Of a DNA stretch of 64,000 nt, positions 24,758 to 33,792 are shown in pieces. Made by a program: the position numbers and the translations under genes. The DNA comes from Bacteroidales bacterium UBA3653 (GTDB lineage Bacteria; Bacteroidota; Bacteroidia; Bacteroidales; Paludibacteraceae): positions 69,034 to 133,033 of the forward strand of contig DFKE01000002.1 of the NCBI GenBank assembly GCA_002373505.1, written 5' to 3'. A model generated the notes under the pieces. The model was not told where the DNA came from. It worked only from the letters and a program-made list of their open reading frames with translations, and did not search any database. Position 1 is the stretch's first letter, and every line of letters starts with the position of its first letter.

Positions 24758-25276
24758 CTTTTTCTTGACAATGGTTTCGAAGAAATCGAGGCAATCACAA
24801 CAATTGATTTGTTACGCCGTGCCAACATCGCGTTGACAACAGTGTCCGTCACCGGCAACCCTATGGTTCTCGGTGCGCACAATATCGCGGTAGAGGCAGA
24901 CGGACTAATTGAACGTATTGATTTTTCCGACGCAGAGATGTTGATCTTACCGGGTGGACAGACCAAACTCGGTGAATGTTCTGCATTATGCGAACTGCTC
25001 GTAGAGCACAACAAAGCCAACAAAATGATTGCCGCCATCTGTGCGGCACCTACGGTACTTGCCAAATTAGGCATACTGGAAGGCAAACAGGCTACTTGCT
25101 ATCCCGGCATGCAGGCTGCGCTGGGCGAGAGCTATGTAGGAGGCTTAGTGGTTGAGAGTAAGAATATCATTACCGGTAAGGGTCCGGGTCTCAGTTCTGA
25201 TTTTGCGTTTTGTATCATCGAGCGTCTGGCAGGAGCAGAAGTGGCAGACGCTGTGTATGACGCAGCGCAGTACTAA
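24749..25276 (+). CDS. DJ-1/PfpI family protein (YajL-like)
   Basis: 175 residues. DJ-1 fold with nucleophile Cys in MIAAICAAPTVLAKLG, glutamate of the N-terminal FLDNGFEEIEA, and the GGQTKLGE turn. Members are reported as glyoxalases, deglycases or chaperones; the role here is open. Followed by a hairpin terminator. Confidence 0.88.
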   Translation: MNYLFLDNGFEEIEAITTIDLLRRANIALTTVSVTGNPMVLGAHNIAVEADGLIERIDFSDAEMLILPGGQTKLGECSALCELLVEHNKANKMIAAICAAPTVLAKLGILEGKQATCYPGMQAALGESYVGGLVVESKNIITGKGPGLSSDFAFCIIERLAGAEVADAVYDAAQY

Positions 25277-25295
25277 TCTCTCGCCAATAAAAATT

Positions 25296-25325
25296 ATAGC
25301 AGGCTTCTTAACGGAGGCCTGCTAT
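25296..25325. terminator. Bidirectional terminator between DJ-1 gene and queE
   Basis: ATAGCAGGC (25296-25304) pairs with GCCTGCTAT (25317-25325). It is preceded by AAAATT and followed by TTTTAT, so it can stop transcripts from both sides. The last queE codons and stop (25308-25310) lie inside it. Confidence 0.82.
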
Positions 25326-25931
25326 TTTATGTAGCTGTACGCTGAGTCGCCAGAACGGGTGAGCCAGAATATATCGGACTGTTTCATCCAAATTATCGTT
25401 GTTATCCTCCGACCACTCGTCAATGCCGCTTTCCATGAGCAGATCGCCATTGTACCGCAGCGGCTGCAACATCCAATGCTCCGCTTCGAATTTCGACCGC
25501 CATATCTCCGGATCATAAGTACCTGTAAACACTACTTTCACTTCGTTTACTTTCTTCAAGGCGATCTTCGTGCCTTCTTTCGGTGAACAGGTGATCCAGT
25601 CAATGCCATCGGGTAGGGGACGGGTTCCGTTTGTCTCGATGCAGATGTAGAATCCCGCCTTGTGCAGAGCTTCTATCAGCGGCGTGTCCACTTGCAGGCT
25701 TGGTTCACCTCCGGTGATCACACACATCTTACGCCGCTCATTGGGCACATCGTAAAGCGAAAGCATTTCTGCAACAATCTCCGAAGCACTCATTTCTTTA
25801 TAGTCGGCAAAATCCGTGTCGCACCAAGGGCAACGCAGATTACATCCGCTGAAACGAACGAACACAGCGGGAATGCCGCTGTGAGCGCCTTCACCCTGCA
25901 AGGTAAAGAATATTTCGTTAACTCTGTACAT
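25308..25931 (-). CDS. queE: 7-carboxy-7-deazaguanine synthase (radical SAM)
   Basis: 207 residues. The cluster motif CNLRCPWCDTD holds the three cysteines for the [4Fe-4S] centre, preceded by FTLQGEGAHSGIPAVFVRFSG; CVITGGEPSLQ is the SAM-binding GGE-type motif. It converts carboxytetrahydropterin to carboxydeazaguanine, the second dedicated step of preQ1 synthesis. Last gene of queF-queC-queD-queE; the C-terminal codons form part of the terminator. Confidence 0.95.
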   Translation of the reverse strand: MYRVNEIFFTLQGEGAHSGIPAVFVRFSGCNLRCPWCDTDFADYKEMSASEIVAEMLSLYDVPNERRKMCVITGGEPSLQVDTPLIEALHKAGFYICIETNGTRPLPDGIDWITCSPKEGTKIALKKVNEVKVVFTGTYDPEIWRSKFEAEHWMLQPLRYNGDLLMESGIDEWSEDNNDNLDETVRYILAHPFWRLSVQLHKIAGLR

Positions 25932-25933
25932 TA

Positions 25934-25973
25934 CTAGTATCCTAGGGCCCTAGTTTCCTAGGATCCTAGTCTT
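25934..25973. repeat. Octamer array 8 bp x 5 (CTAGNNNN) at queD/queE junction
   Basis: CTAG at 25934, 25942, 25950, 25958 and 25966, exactly 8 bp apart. The last CTA is the complement of the queD stop TAG. Same design as 49298 and 50543. Confidence 0.96.
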
Positions 25974-26298
25974 TCTCATAGATCGCAACGTTGCCTTCGG
26001 ATTCCTGAACGGATACTTTGTAGCAGTTCTTTACATGGTCGCAAATCCAGCGAGCGATATTTTCCGCCGACGGATTGACATCCAGCACTTCGTTGATGTA
26101 CTTGTGATCAAAAGTATCTTTCACGATTTTCTTGATATGCGTGAAATCAGTCACCATACCATCTTGATCCAATTCTTTTGCTTTGCAATAAACGACAATG
26201 ATCCAGTTATGTCCATGCAGGTTTTCGCATTTGCTTTCGTACGACAGCATCAGGTTGTGCGCTGCCGAGATCTCAACTCTTTTTTCTACGTAGTACAT
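25966..26298 (-). CDS. queD: 6-carboxytetrahydropterin synthase
   Basis: 110 residues. Zinc ligands are His in SAAHN and the HGHNW pair; the catalytic Cys is in ESKCENLHGH. The segment DHKYINEV and C-terminal QESEGNVAIYE complete the family signature. Makes carboxytetrahydropterin from dihydroneopterin triphosphate for QueE. Confidence 0.95.
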   Translation of the reverse strand: MYYVEKRVEISAAHNLMLSYESKCENLHGHNWIIVVYCKAKELDQDGMVTDFTHIKKIVKDTFDHKYINEVLDVNPSAENIARWICDHVKNCYKVSVQESEGNVAIYEKD

Positions 26299-26309
26299 TC
26301 GCGTTTTAA

Positions 26310-26963
26310 TTAGTTATCATAAATTGTGTTATCTTCTATCCCCGCTTGCGCGAGTGCTTCTTTTCTCTCCCGGCAAGTGCCGCAGACTCCGCAGTGGTGT
26401 TCTCCGCCTTTGTAGCAACTCCAAGTTTCGGCATAGTTGATATTCAACTCTTTGCCCTTGGAGGCTATTTCCGCTTTGGTCAGGTGCGTATATGGCGTAA
26501 GCAGTTGTACGCCATTCCATGTGCCGAAATGAATAGCATTATTCATCGCTTCCACAAAATCCGGCCGGCAGTCCGGATAGATAGTGTGGTCTCCGGCATG
26601 GTTCGCCAGCATTACATACTGCATCTTGTTGTTCTCCGCTATGCCTGCTGCGATAGAAAGCATGATTCCGTTGCGGAAAGGTACCACAGTGGATTTCATG
26701 TTCTGTTCGTCATAATTGCCTTCCGGTATAGCATTAGCTCCTTCCAGCAACGATGATTTGAAGAACTCCTTGATAAACGGCAGTCGTATGACCAGATGCG
26801 GAATACCGAGCCGCTCACAATGCAGTTTGGCGTATTCCAATTCTCTGTCATTATGGTTGCTGCCATAATGGAAAGAAACCGCCATACCGATACGATACCG
26901 GTACTCATAAAGCATAGTGGTGGAATCCAGTCCACCGGAAAGGACGATAAGTGTATCTTTCAT
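26310..26963 (-). CDS. queC: 7-cyano-7-deazaguanine synthase
   Basis: 217 residues. The PP-loop LSGGLDSTTML binds ATP; the C-terminal zinc site is CYKGGEHHCGVCGTC. It converts carboxydeazaguanine to preQ0. Starts right after a palindromic element (26967-27005). Confidence 0.96.
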   Translation of the reverse strand: MKDTLIVLSGGLDSTTMLYEYRYRIGMAVSFHYGSNHNDRELEYAKLHCERLGIPHLVIRLPFIKEFFKSSLLEGANAIPEGNYDEQNMKSTVVPFRNGIMLSIAAGIAENNKMQYVMLANHAGDHTIYPDCRPDFVEAMNNAIHFGTWNGVQLLTPYTHLTKAEIASKGKELNINYAETWSCYKGGEHHCGVCGTCRERKEALAQAGIEDNTIYDN

Positions 26964-26966
26964 AAT

Positions 26967-27005
26967 AACCTCTCCCCATCCCTCCCCTCAAGGGAGGGAG
27001 ATGGG
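26967..27005. repeat. C/T-rich palindromic element, copy c (queF/queC gap)
   Basis: ACCTCTCCCCATCCCTCCCC followed by TCAAGGGAGGGAG; the CCCTCCC/GGGAGGG arms can form a hairpin just before the queC start on the minus strand. Confidence 0.7.
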
Positions 27006-27038
27006 ATTTTGTTTAATGTTTAATGTTTTGGGTGAACT
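27004..27038. repeat. Heptamer array (GTTTAAT) at end of queF
   Basis: GTTTAAT twice and GTTTTGG in 7-bp phase (27011-27031). It encodes the last residues of QueF (QNIKH). Confidence 0.65.
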
Positions 27039-27489
27039 GTTCTCTCAGCCGCTGTGCTTTCAATTCCCGGTGTTCCGCATCCGCATAGTTGGCGAAAGGA
27101 TAAATACTTATTCCTCCGCGCGGCATGAAATAGCCGACCACTTCCAGATACTTCGGGTCCATCAGTTTTACCAGATCTTTCATGATTATATTCACACAGT
27201 CTTCATGAAAATCTCCATGATTGCGGAAAGAGAAGAGATATAGTTTGAGACTTTTGCTCTCAACCATTCTTTCTCTCGGTATATAACTGATGTAGATGTG
27301 ACCGAAATCCGGCTGTCCTGTCTTCGGGCAGAGTGTAGTAAACTCCGGACAATTGAAAGTAACGAGATACTCGTTTTCGGGATGTTTGTTCGGGAAAGTC
27401 TCCAGCACGGCAGGATTATAGTTGTCGCTATACTGCACATGCTGATTTCCCAGGAGTGTAACCCCCTGTAATTCATTTTCTGTTCGCAT
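27013..27489 (-). CDS. queF: NADPH-dependent preQ0 reductase
   Basis: 158 residues, the short (unimodular) QueF. Catalytic Cys in [16 protein letters not shown] and NADPH-binding [21 protein letters not shown]. Reduces preQ0 to preQ1, the base inserted into tRNA for queuosine. First que gene in transcription order; tgt and queA/queG are not in the window. The 72-nt gap upstream contains a small AGCCTAAGGCT palindrome; a preQ1 riboswitch was looked for and not convincing. Confidence 0.96.
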   Translation of the reverse strand: MRTENELQGVTLLGNQHVQYSDNYNPAVLETFPNKHPENEYLVTFNCPEFTTLCPKTGQPDFGHIYISYIPRERMVESKSLKLYLFSFRNHGDFHEDCVNIIMKDLVKLMDPKYLEVVGYFMPRGGISIYPFANYADAEHRELKAQRLREQFTQNIKH

Positions 27490-27561
27490 AGATGTTTTCA
27501 GTTTTATAGGGGAGGAAAAACATTAGCTCCCGCATCATTATAATCTTTAGCCTAAGGCTCC

Positions 27562-30500
27562 TTATTTCATGATTTTTAATGTTTTACCGCTTTCCGTAAC
27601 AACGATATACATGCCCCGCGGCAGAATCATCGAATAAATATCTTCATTCGTGGTAGCAACTTTGCGTCCATAGATATCAAAGATATTTACCCACTGTCCT
27701 GCTTCGTACACTTGATCTATGCTCTCGTACGGATCGTATAGCTCAATCATAAAGTCATATGTCCGCCGGCTGATATAGTCGGTTACAACGAAGGTCTTCG
27801 GAATAACATACATATATCTCAGATCCAGTTTCTCGTCCGGTGAAGGCAGCACATGGGTGTATTGATCCGCCAGAGTGATCTTAGGTGTTACGCTCCGCAG
27901 ACTATCCAACTGTGAGAACTTCTCCTCGGTGAGACGTAATGTGATCGTGTTCTCCGCCTGGTCTATATTAGCGTCAATATCGCTGATACTGAATTTCTGA
28001 ATCTCCAGTGTAGGAGGCGTGATTCCCGACTCGGCATTGCTCAGCAGGTACTCCTCAATACCGTCAATCAGTTTCTGTCCTTGCGTGCTAAGCTGTACTT
28101 CGCGTGCCAGCGGGAGGCAGATATATTTCTTGCTTCCGCTTATTTGTGTCGGCACTTCGTGGATAGCCGTTTGCTTGTCTCCCTCTGCATAGTAGTTCTC
28201 GATAGAGCGTGTCCGTCCGGTTGCCAGACAGAGCGTGTTCTCCGCATTGGTGATAGCAATCGGCATCACACCATTATGGGCATATCCGCTCAAGATTTTT
28301 ACCTTCGCGTTTTTGGAGACATTGGTCATGTATTTGAAAATAGGATGGTTCGGCTGCTCTATCCATATATTACATCCTTTTTCTTTGGCAGCCGTGGTGT
28401 CGATAGCGCCGTTATCCGGTTCGCCCCATCCGAGGCGATCGGAAGTATATGTAAAACCTTTGAGGTTCAATACCGGCAGGTTTGCTCCACCGCGAATGAT
28501 AGCGAGCACTTCGGCATTATTTGCATCAGCATCTTCCGAGATGATCACCCATTTGTAGTGTGCATACTGATCAGCCGGACGAAGTCCGTCTTCTTTCGCT
28601 TTACGGGCAATGAGGTTTTTACCTTTACCGGTCAGATAATTGTGAATTCCGTCTTTCTCGTAAGCCAAGTTGTTCTTGTACAAGTAGAGAATAGGATTAT
28701 TGCCGTAGTTCAGTTCGTTTACTTTGATTTGACCGGAGATAATAGTATCTGCACCGGCTACAGTAATCGTAAACGGATAGGTTCCGATAGCAGTAGGCGT
28801 ACCGCCGATGATATATTTACCATTGTTTCCGCTTCCGGAGATTCCTGTCGGCTGACCGTTCGGCCAAGTCAGTTGCACATCATTAGCGGAGAGAGCGAAA
28901 TAATTGAACGTGATTTGGTCCATCTCTTCGTCCTTATAAACCTCCACGTTTGTTTCCGAAGTAGCCTGAATATCGGAAGCTACTATGAATTTACCGGTAG
29001 CGCGGCTGGTCTCCACGTTGTTGTAGTATGCTACTACAGCGTATTCGTAAGTACCCACAGCGCAATTGGCATTGCCACTCAATAACAGCGTGTCTGTCAG
29101 CGTTCCCGGGATTGTAGTGAGATTAAAGCCATTTGCCGGATTTCCGATCCACTCCAGTTTTGTTTCTGCACCGGCGATGTTGTTGTATTTGGTTACGTAT
29201 GTAACGGGTTTGATAGCTGCAGTCTGCATCACCACTTGCGTAGAGTCGTTACCCTTTAACCATTTAGTGCGTGGTTCTTGCGCCAGACGGAGGGAGAAAC
29301 CGTATAGTTTACTATCTTCGCTACCAATTGCTTTAAGAGAGATTACATGCCGACCAGTTGTAATATCATATCGCCGAGTGGTGGCATTGTCTTTGTCGAA
29401 GTACTGAGGCTGCAGGCTTCCATCAATGTAAACCTCCCAATATCTGTTGTCAGCAGGAGTAGTTCCTTTTGTGTCTTTCTTTTTGTCTTGTGCAACAATT
29501 GAGAATTGATCATATCCCTGAATATGAAGTTCAAACGTATTGTTGTTTTTCATTTTAAGGTCACCAGGTAAGTCAGCAAATTCATCTCTTGCGCTTGCCT
29601 TAGCCTCAATTTCACTAGCTTCTTTAAATGATCCTTCCAAAGAACTGATAGTGGCTTTAAACCATCCATCTTTTGCGGTCATAGACGTTCCTGACCCCGA
29701 GGGACTGCTAACTAAGTAGCCTCCTTTGTGGTTAAGGGTGTAAGTAACAGCAATATCACCACTAGCACCTGCTGGTTTGCTTTTCCCTAAATAGAATACT
29801 TCGTATTCTCTTTGGTTATAGTTGACTAGCGGAGTATTGTAACCTCCGGCAAGTTCTTTTGCTTCATACACTTCCGGGACGTGAATGGTGAGATCGCTGG
29901 AAGGAACTTTAACGGTGTAGTTGATTGTGTAGGTCAATTTTGTTTCGCCATCTTCTGCAGTCACTTCTACTTTTCCGCTGCCGGGAACGGAGGAGGCTTG
30001 AGTGATAAGCTTAGTTGCATTGGGGTGATTAGTTTCCGCTGCAATCGTAGGCGGTGTTTTGATACCTGCCGTTAATTCAATATTGTATATAAGCGTGCTC
30101 GACGAGAAATTAGGCACCGATGTTCCACCATAGGTCAAGCTGCTCAGCGTAGCGTCTGTTGATAAAGCAGGTGCTTCGGTAATGGTTACGGTGTAAGTCG
30201 TTGTCTCGTTCGTTGAACTAGTAAAAGTATAGGTAACAGCTCCGTTACTGAAGTTCTGCGCAGTATTAGGCGTAACAGAAGCAATATTGTCTCCTGTGAA
30301 CTGTGGCGTGATTGTAAGCGAAGAGCCATTCGTTACTCGACCGGTAATGGTTTTATTAACTTGGTCGATGGTAGCCGTACCTTTGATGTTGTCCCAAGTA
30401 ACGCTTGTTACTTTCGGCGCAGAAGAAGCGACGGTGAAAGTAATGGTATAGGTTTTCGTGGTAGTACCATCTTCGGCAGTTACGGAAACAGATGCTGTTC

Positions 30501-31761
30501 CCGGTAGTGCAGTAGCTTGCGTGATAACAGGATCAGAAGCATTTGCGTTATTCTTTGTTGCAGCTACCGTCGGAATAGTTGTTGTGCCGGCAGGTAATTC
30601 TACCTCGTAATTCAACGTATTGGCAGAGAAATTAGGCACAGGGGTGCCGTTGTAGGTCAATGCCGAAAGAGTAGCGTCCGAAGATGGACCTGCAGGACCT
30701 TGGCGAGTCACTTTGATGGCACAGATACCTGTTCCGGAAGCTTCTGCACGCATCATATAAAGTTCGCTGTAGTCCGAGGAAAGAGTGAAACTACCGATAT
30801 TGTAGTCGCTTTTGGATGTACCGGTAGCAACAGAAGCGGTGATGTCACCAGAATGGTCTGCGCTGCTACTTACTTTCCAAGGGTTGTATCCGCAGATATA
30901 AACTTTATCTCCTGATTTGAAACCACCGGTAACAGTCACTTTGAGATAAAGGGCATTCGCACCCATCTTTACTCCTTTCGACCCTTGTGATTTCATGTTA
31001 TTGTCTGTAACAGCAGCATTATATGCAGCACTTTCGTTAGAGAAACTTTTGCTGTCGTCAGAACGAAGGAACTCAACTGTCATGAGTGTACCGCTTTCGC
31101 TGGTTCCCGCTGCAGGAGCATCGCCTCCTGAAAAACGCCAAAAGGCATAGGTGTCTCCTGTACTAGGTGTGTCGCCGCCGCCCGGCGTGTCTCCACCACC
31201 GGGAGTATCACCACCGCCCGGCGTGTCTCCACCGCCCGGAGTATCTCCACCACCCGGCGTGTCACCGCCGCCTTCGCCATCACCAGTAATAGCAAAATGG
31301 AAAACGGTTAGTCCGCTCGTTCCTTTTCCTTGAAAAGCAATAGTATTGATTTCATCTCCAGTAATAGCTACGGTAGCAGAATATAAGGTGTTTGCCGATG
31401 AGGCAATTAATGTACCATCTGTAACGGATGTGATTTCAGTGTCATTAACAAAAACGCGCATGTTTTTTCCGGCTGAAGTATGCCCCCATGCAATCGTCAT
31501 TTTTACGTTGCTATATCCGGATAAACTTAGTGCTGGAGAAAAAGTCAGCGTGGTTTTGTTAGTACTACTACCAGTTTTCCAGTAATTTGAATAATTACTT
31601 GCCCAAGAAACAGCTGTGGTACTGAAACTTCCTTGGCCAGCAGCAGTAAACTTCGTGCCATTTTGAACTAAATCTGATTCATAGATAGTAACAGCTTGAG
31701 CCATGCCGGCTATTAAACAAGTGGCGATGAAAAGAAGACTTTTCTTAAAAATGTTTCTCAT
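27562..31761 (-). CDS. Large type IX-secreted surface protein with cadherin-like domains
   Basis: 1399 residues from the ATG at 31761, which gives a clean signal peptide (MRNIFKKSLLFIATCLIAG..). The order is an N-terminal beta domain, six GGGDTP repeats, a second beta domain, then two cadherin-like beta-sandwich repeats (SSDATLSALTYNGTPVPNFS and STDATLSSLTYGGTSVPNFS) with an intervening domain, several Ig-like stretches, a Rossmann/GATase-like region near NPILYLYKNNLAYEKDG, and a C-terminal sorting-type domain (VNIFDIYGRKVATTNEDIYS to GKTLKIMK). No catalytic residues are assigned. Probably an adhesin or glycan-binding cell-surface protein. The first 16 codons upstream lie in the leader and are not used. 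Confidence 0.75.
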   Translation of the reverse strand: MRNIFKKSLLFIATCLIAGMAQAVTIYESDLVQNGTKFTAAGQGSFSTTAVSWASNYSNYWKTGSSTNKTTLTFSPALSLSGYSNVKMTIAWGHTSAGKNMRVFVNDTEITSVTDGTLIASSANTLYSATVAITGDEINTIAFQGKGTSGLTVFHFAITGDGEGGGDTPGGGDTPGGGDTPGGGDTPGGGDTPGGGDTPSTGDTYAFWRFSGGDAPAAGTSESGTLMTVEFLRSDDSKSFSNESAAYNAAVTDNNMKSQGSKGVKMGANALYLKVTVTGGFKSGDKVYICGYNPWKVSSSADHSGDITASVATGTSKSDYNIGSFTLSSDYSELYMMRAEASGTGICAIKVTRQGPAGPSSDATLSALTYNGTPVPNFSANTLNYEVELPAGTTTIPTVAATKNNANASDPVITQATALPGTASVSVTAEDGTTTKTYTITFTVASSAPKVTSVTWDNIKGTATIDQVNKTITGRVTNGSSLTITPQFTGDNIASVTPNTAQNFSNGAVTYTFTSSTNETTTYTVTITEAPALSTDATLSSLTYGGTSVPNFSSSTLIYNIELTAGIKTPPTIAAETNHPNATKLITQASSVPGSGKVEVTAEDGETKLTYTINYTVKVPSSDLTIHVPEVYEAKELAGGYNTPLVNYNQREYEVFYLGKSKPAGASGDIAVTYTLNHKGGYLVSSPSGSGTSMTAKDGWFKATISSLEGSFKEASEIEAKASARDEFADLPGDLKMKNNNTFELHIQGYDQFSIVAQDKKKDTKGTTPADNRYWEVYIDGSLQPQYFDKDNATTRRYDITTGRHVISLKAIGSEDSKLYGFSLRLAQEPRTKWLKGNDSTQVVMQTAAIKPVTYVTKYNNIAGAETKLEWIGNPANGFNLTTIPGTLTDTLLLSGNANCAVGTYEYAVVAYYNNVETSRATGKFIVASDIQATSETNVEVYKDEEMDQITFNYFALSANDVQLTWPNGQPTGISGSGNNGKYIIGGTPTAIGTYPFTITVAGADTIISGQIKVNELNYGNNPILYLYKNNLAYEKDGIHNYLTGKGKNLIARKAKEDGLRPADQYAHYKWVIISEDADANNAEVLAIIRGGANLPVLNLKGFTYTSDRLGWGEPDNGAIDTTAAKEKGCNIWIEQPNHPIFKYMTNVSKNAKVKILSGYAHNGVMPIAITNAENTLCLATGRTRSIENYYAEGDKQTAIHEVPTQISGSKKYICLPLAREVQLSTQGQKLIDGIEEYLLSNAESGITPPTLEIQKFSISDIDANIDQAENTITLRLTEEKFSQLDSLRSVTPKITLADQYTHVLPSPDEKLDLRYMYVIPKTFVVTDYISRRTYDFMIELYDPYESIDQVYEAGQWVNIFDIYGRKVATTNEDIYSMILPRGMYIVVTESGKTLKIMK
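31169..31276. repeat. 18-bp tandem repeat x 6 coding GGGDTP
   Basis: Six in-frame 18-bp units with third-base variation. It forms a flexible Gly/Asp/Thr/Pro linker between two surface domains; copy number could change without breaking the frame. Confidence 0.92.
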
Positions 31762-31856
31762 ATTTTTGTGTTTATTTATTTCGTGTTTTTTTGCGGAATT
31801 AAAAATCACGGGATATATACTATGTATATATAGGGTGCACCGGGATACGGTAAAGA

Positions 31857-31922
31857 GTGCTATTAACCTTCTAATTACCCGCTAAACGAGTGCTAAATGA
31901 CCCCTGAGTAACCGCTAAAAGT
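31857..31922. repeat. 11-bp array x 6 in leader of surface-protein gene
   Basis: Units GTGCTATTAAC, CTTCTAATTAC, CCGCTAAACGA, GTGCTAAATGA, CCCCTGAGTAA, CCGCTAAAAGT, each with CTNA or CTAA at the same place. It lies about 40 nt below the leftward promoter. Confidence 0.85.
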
Positions 31923-31965
31923 GTTCAAAAAGCCAAGCCCACACTACCCGATATTAATTCACGCT

Positions 31966-32000
31966 GCAAAATTACAATATTTTTTGCATATACGTGTGCA
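31966..32000 (-). promoter_or_regulatory. Leftward promoter of surface-protein gene
   Basis: Minus strand TAATTTTGC at 31974-31966; the -33 box is weak (TGCA at 32000-31997). The region 31762-32067 otherwise holds only the 11-bp array and A/T-rich DNA. Confidence 0.6.
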
Positions 32001-32067
32001 TATATTCAAAAAAAATGTGTAAAAATTGACACTTTTATCAAAAAAAGTCGCGCGCGAACATAATTTA

Positions 32068-32099
32068 TTTGCGTATGTGAGAATTTTTTTGTAATTTTG
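32068..32099 (+). promoter_or_regulatory. -33/-7 promoter of DUF3078-zapA-rny unit
   Basis: TTTG at 32068-32071 and TAATTTTG at 32092-32099, 20 bp apart. Confidence 0.8.
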
Positions 32100-32187
32100 T
32101 GCCCGATTTGTGTGATTAAGTCGATATTCCCTTGTCAAAAGGGCTAAACAAATAAAATTAACATAAAACAAACAATTGAATAGAATT

Positions 32188-33450
32188 ATGCAAAAGAAAT
32201 TTTTATCAGTAGCGATCTGCCTGTTGGCTGCGCTGACAATGACTGCTCAGGATGTAGATAAGGCTACCGTGACGGGCAATGCGGATGCTGCGGCGAAAGC
32301 AGGAGCGGACTTGCAGAAGTTGGAGAATGCCGAGAAAGCGTGGAAATTTGACGGAACCGTGGGCTTGAATGCCGCTGCAACCGGTTTGGTAAACTGGGCT
32401 GCCGGTGGTAAGAACAACGTGAACGGTATCGTGTATGCCAAGTTGCACTTGTTGTACCATAAGAATGCGATTGCATGGGAGACGAACTTCGATACCGATT
32501 TCGGTATGACCTGGATTGACCAGAAGGAAGATGCTTTCCAGAAATCAAGCGATAATATCAAACTGGCAACCAAGTTCGGTTGGGAATTCAAGGAGAGCTG
32601 GTATCTGACCGTTCTTGGAAGTTTCCAGAGCCAGTACGCGCTGGGTCGCAATTATGTAGACGGCTACAACAACATCATCTCCAAATGGCTTGCTCCTTCT
32701 TACACCGATATCTCTGTCGGTATTGACTGGAAGAAGAGCTACAAGGGCGCAGACTTCTCTATCTATCTGTCTCCGATAGCAGGCCGTATCACAAGTGCCT
32801 ATATCGGCGAGAACTGGAACCGCAGATACACCCGTGAGAATGCGCTGGGTGCTTTGCAGTACAATATTGACCACGCAGCCGATGCCGCTGCTAAAGCAGC
32901 AGCTCAAGCGGCTTACGATGCAGCAGCAACGGCATATGACAACATGGGCGGCTATGAGGCAGCGCAAGCAGCAGGAACGGATATCCGTACCCAGTTGCAG
33001 CAGTCGTACGGCACATATGTATATGATGCATCGGGAAACAAATCGTACCGCAATGCGCGTGCTGAGTTCGGTTTGAGTTTCAAGGGCGGTATTGCTTATA
33101 CCTACAAGGACTTGAAACTGAGCACCACACTGGCTCTCTTCTCTCCGTATCAGGGCAAAGGCTTCAGCCTGAAAGACCTTTATGAAGCAGACTACGGCGC
33201 CGGTTCATGGGAGACACGCGACAAGAACGCTTATTACTTTGATTATTCGAACAATAACCGTTATTTCGGTCATTTCGATGTGGACTGGGACTGCGCACTG
33301 AGCTATCAGTTCCTCAAATGTCTGCAAGTGACCCTTCAGACCAGCCTCAAGTACTATAACGGAACTCTGATTGCGGACAAAGAAGGCAATCTGAGTGAGC
33401 GTTGCCAGTTCAAGGGCGTTATCGGTCTTGGTGTAGGATACAGTTTCTAA
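32188..33450 (+). CDS. DUF3078 outer-membrane protein, second paralogue
   Basis: 420 residues from the ATG at 32188 (a TTG four codons earlier is possible). Signal peptide KKFLSVAICLLAALTMTAQ; DUF3078 start FDGTVGLNAAATGLVNWAAGG and repeated barrel strands to the C-terminal VIGLGVGYSF. An Ala-rich loop (about residues 229-270, DAAAKAAAQAAYDAAATAYD inside) interrupts the barrel and is not in the paralogue at 14.3 kb. Function unknown. Confidence 0.8.
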   Translation: MQKKFLSVAICLLAALTMTAQDVDKATVTGNADAAAKAGADLQKLENAEKAWKFDGTVGLNAAATGLVNWAAGGKNNVNGIVYAKLHLLYHKNAIAWETNFDTDFGMTWIDQKEDAFQKSSDNIKLATKFGWEFKESWYLTVLGSFQSQYALGRNYVDGYNNIISKWLAPSYTDISVGIDWKKSYKGADFSIYLSPIAGRITSAYIGENWNRRYTRENALGALQYNIDHAADAAAKAAAQAAYDAAATAYDNMGGYEAAQAAGTDIRTQLQQSYGTYVYDASGNKSYRNARAEFGLSFKGGIAYTYKDLKLSTTLALFSPYQGKGFSLKDLYEADYGAGSWETRDKNAYYFDYSNNNRYFGHFDVDWDCALSYQFLKCLQVTLQTSLKYYNGTLIADKEGNLSERCQFKGVIGLGVGYSF

Positions 33451-33483
33451 GTACCAAGGGGCTAAGGACCAAGTACCAACTCA
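33449..33483. repeat. Heptamer array 7 bp x 5 (AAGTACC) before coiled-coil gene
   Basis: Units AAGTACC, AAGGGGC, TAAGGAC, CAAGTAC, CAACTCA. It starts within the DUF3078 stop and ends on the ATG of the next gene. Confidence 0.85.
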
Positions 33484-33758
33484 TGCAGGCACTCAACGAC
33501 CTTTCGCAGAATGTACATCTCTTGCTGGAGCGCTATCAGGCGTTGCAGCAGGAGAATGCGCGTTTACGGGAGGATTCGGAGCGCCAGAGGAACGAACTGA
33601 TACGCACTCACAGCGAGTTGCTGGAGTTACAACAGCAGAACCGCCGTATAGCAACAGCCAACGCCATGAGTGCAGCGGAGGGCAAGGAAGAGGCGCTCAA
33701 ACGTATCAATGCATTGATTGCACAGGTGGATCGGGCTATCGCAGCGCTGAAACGCTAA
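33483..33758 (+). CDS. Coiled-coil protein upstream of zapA (ZapB-like)
   Basis: 91 residues from the ATG at 33483; the longer frame runs back into the previous gene. Almost wholly coiled coil (LLLERYQALQQENARLREDS, ELLELQQQNRRIATAN) followed by EALKRINALIAQVDRAIAAL. Small coiled-coil genes commonly precede zapA in Bacteroidales; a divisome role like ZapB is inferred from this context, not from specific residues. Confidence 0.65.
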   Translation: MQALNDLSQNVHLLLERYQALQQENARLREDSERQRNELIRTHSELLELQQQNRRIATANAMSAAEGKEEALKRINALIAQVDRAIAALKR

Positions 33759-33792
33759 TGTACGAAGTGACAAAGTACGATGTACAAAGGAA
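33758..33792. repeat. Heptamer array 7 bp x 5 (ATGTACG) at coiled-coil/zapA junction
   Basis: Units ATGTACG, AAGTGAC, AAAGTAC, GATGTAC, AAAGGAA. It contains one possible zapA ATG and supplies AAAGGA before the other. Confidence 0.88.

Noticed and set aside
27490..27561. preQ1 riboswitch upstream of queF
   Set aside because: A GGGAG/CTCCC stem and an A-rich tail are present, but the loop-tail pairing of class I is not, and no class II or III fold could be drawn.
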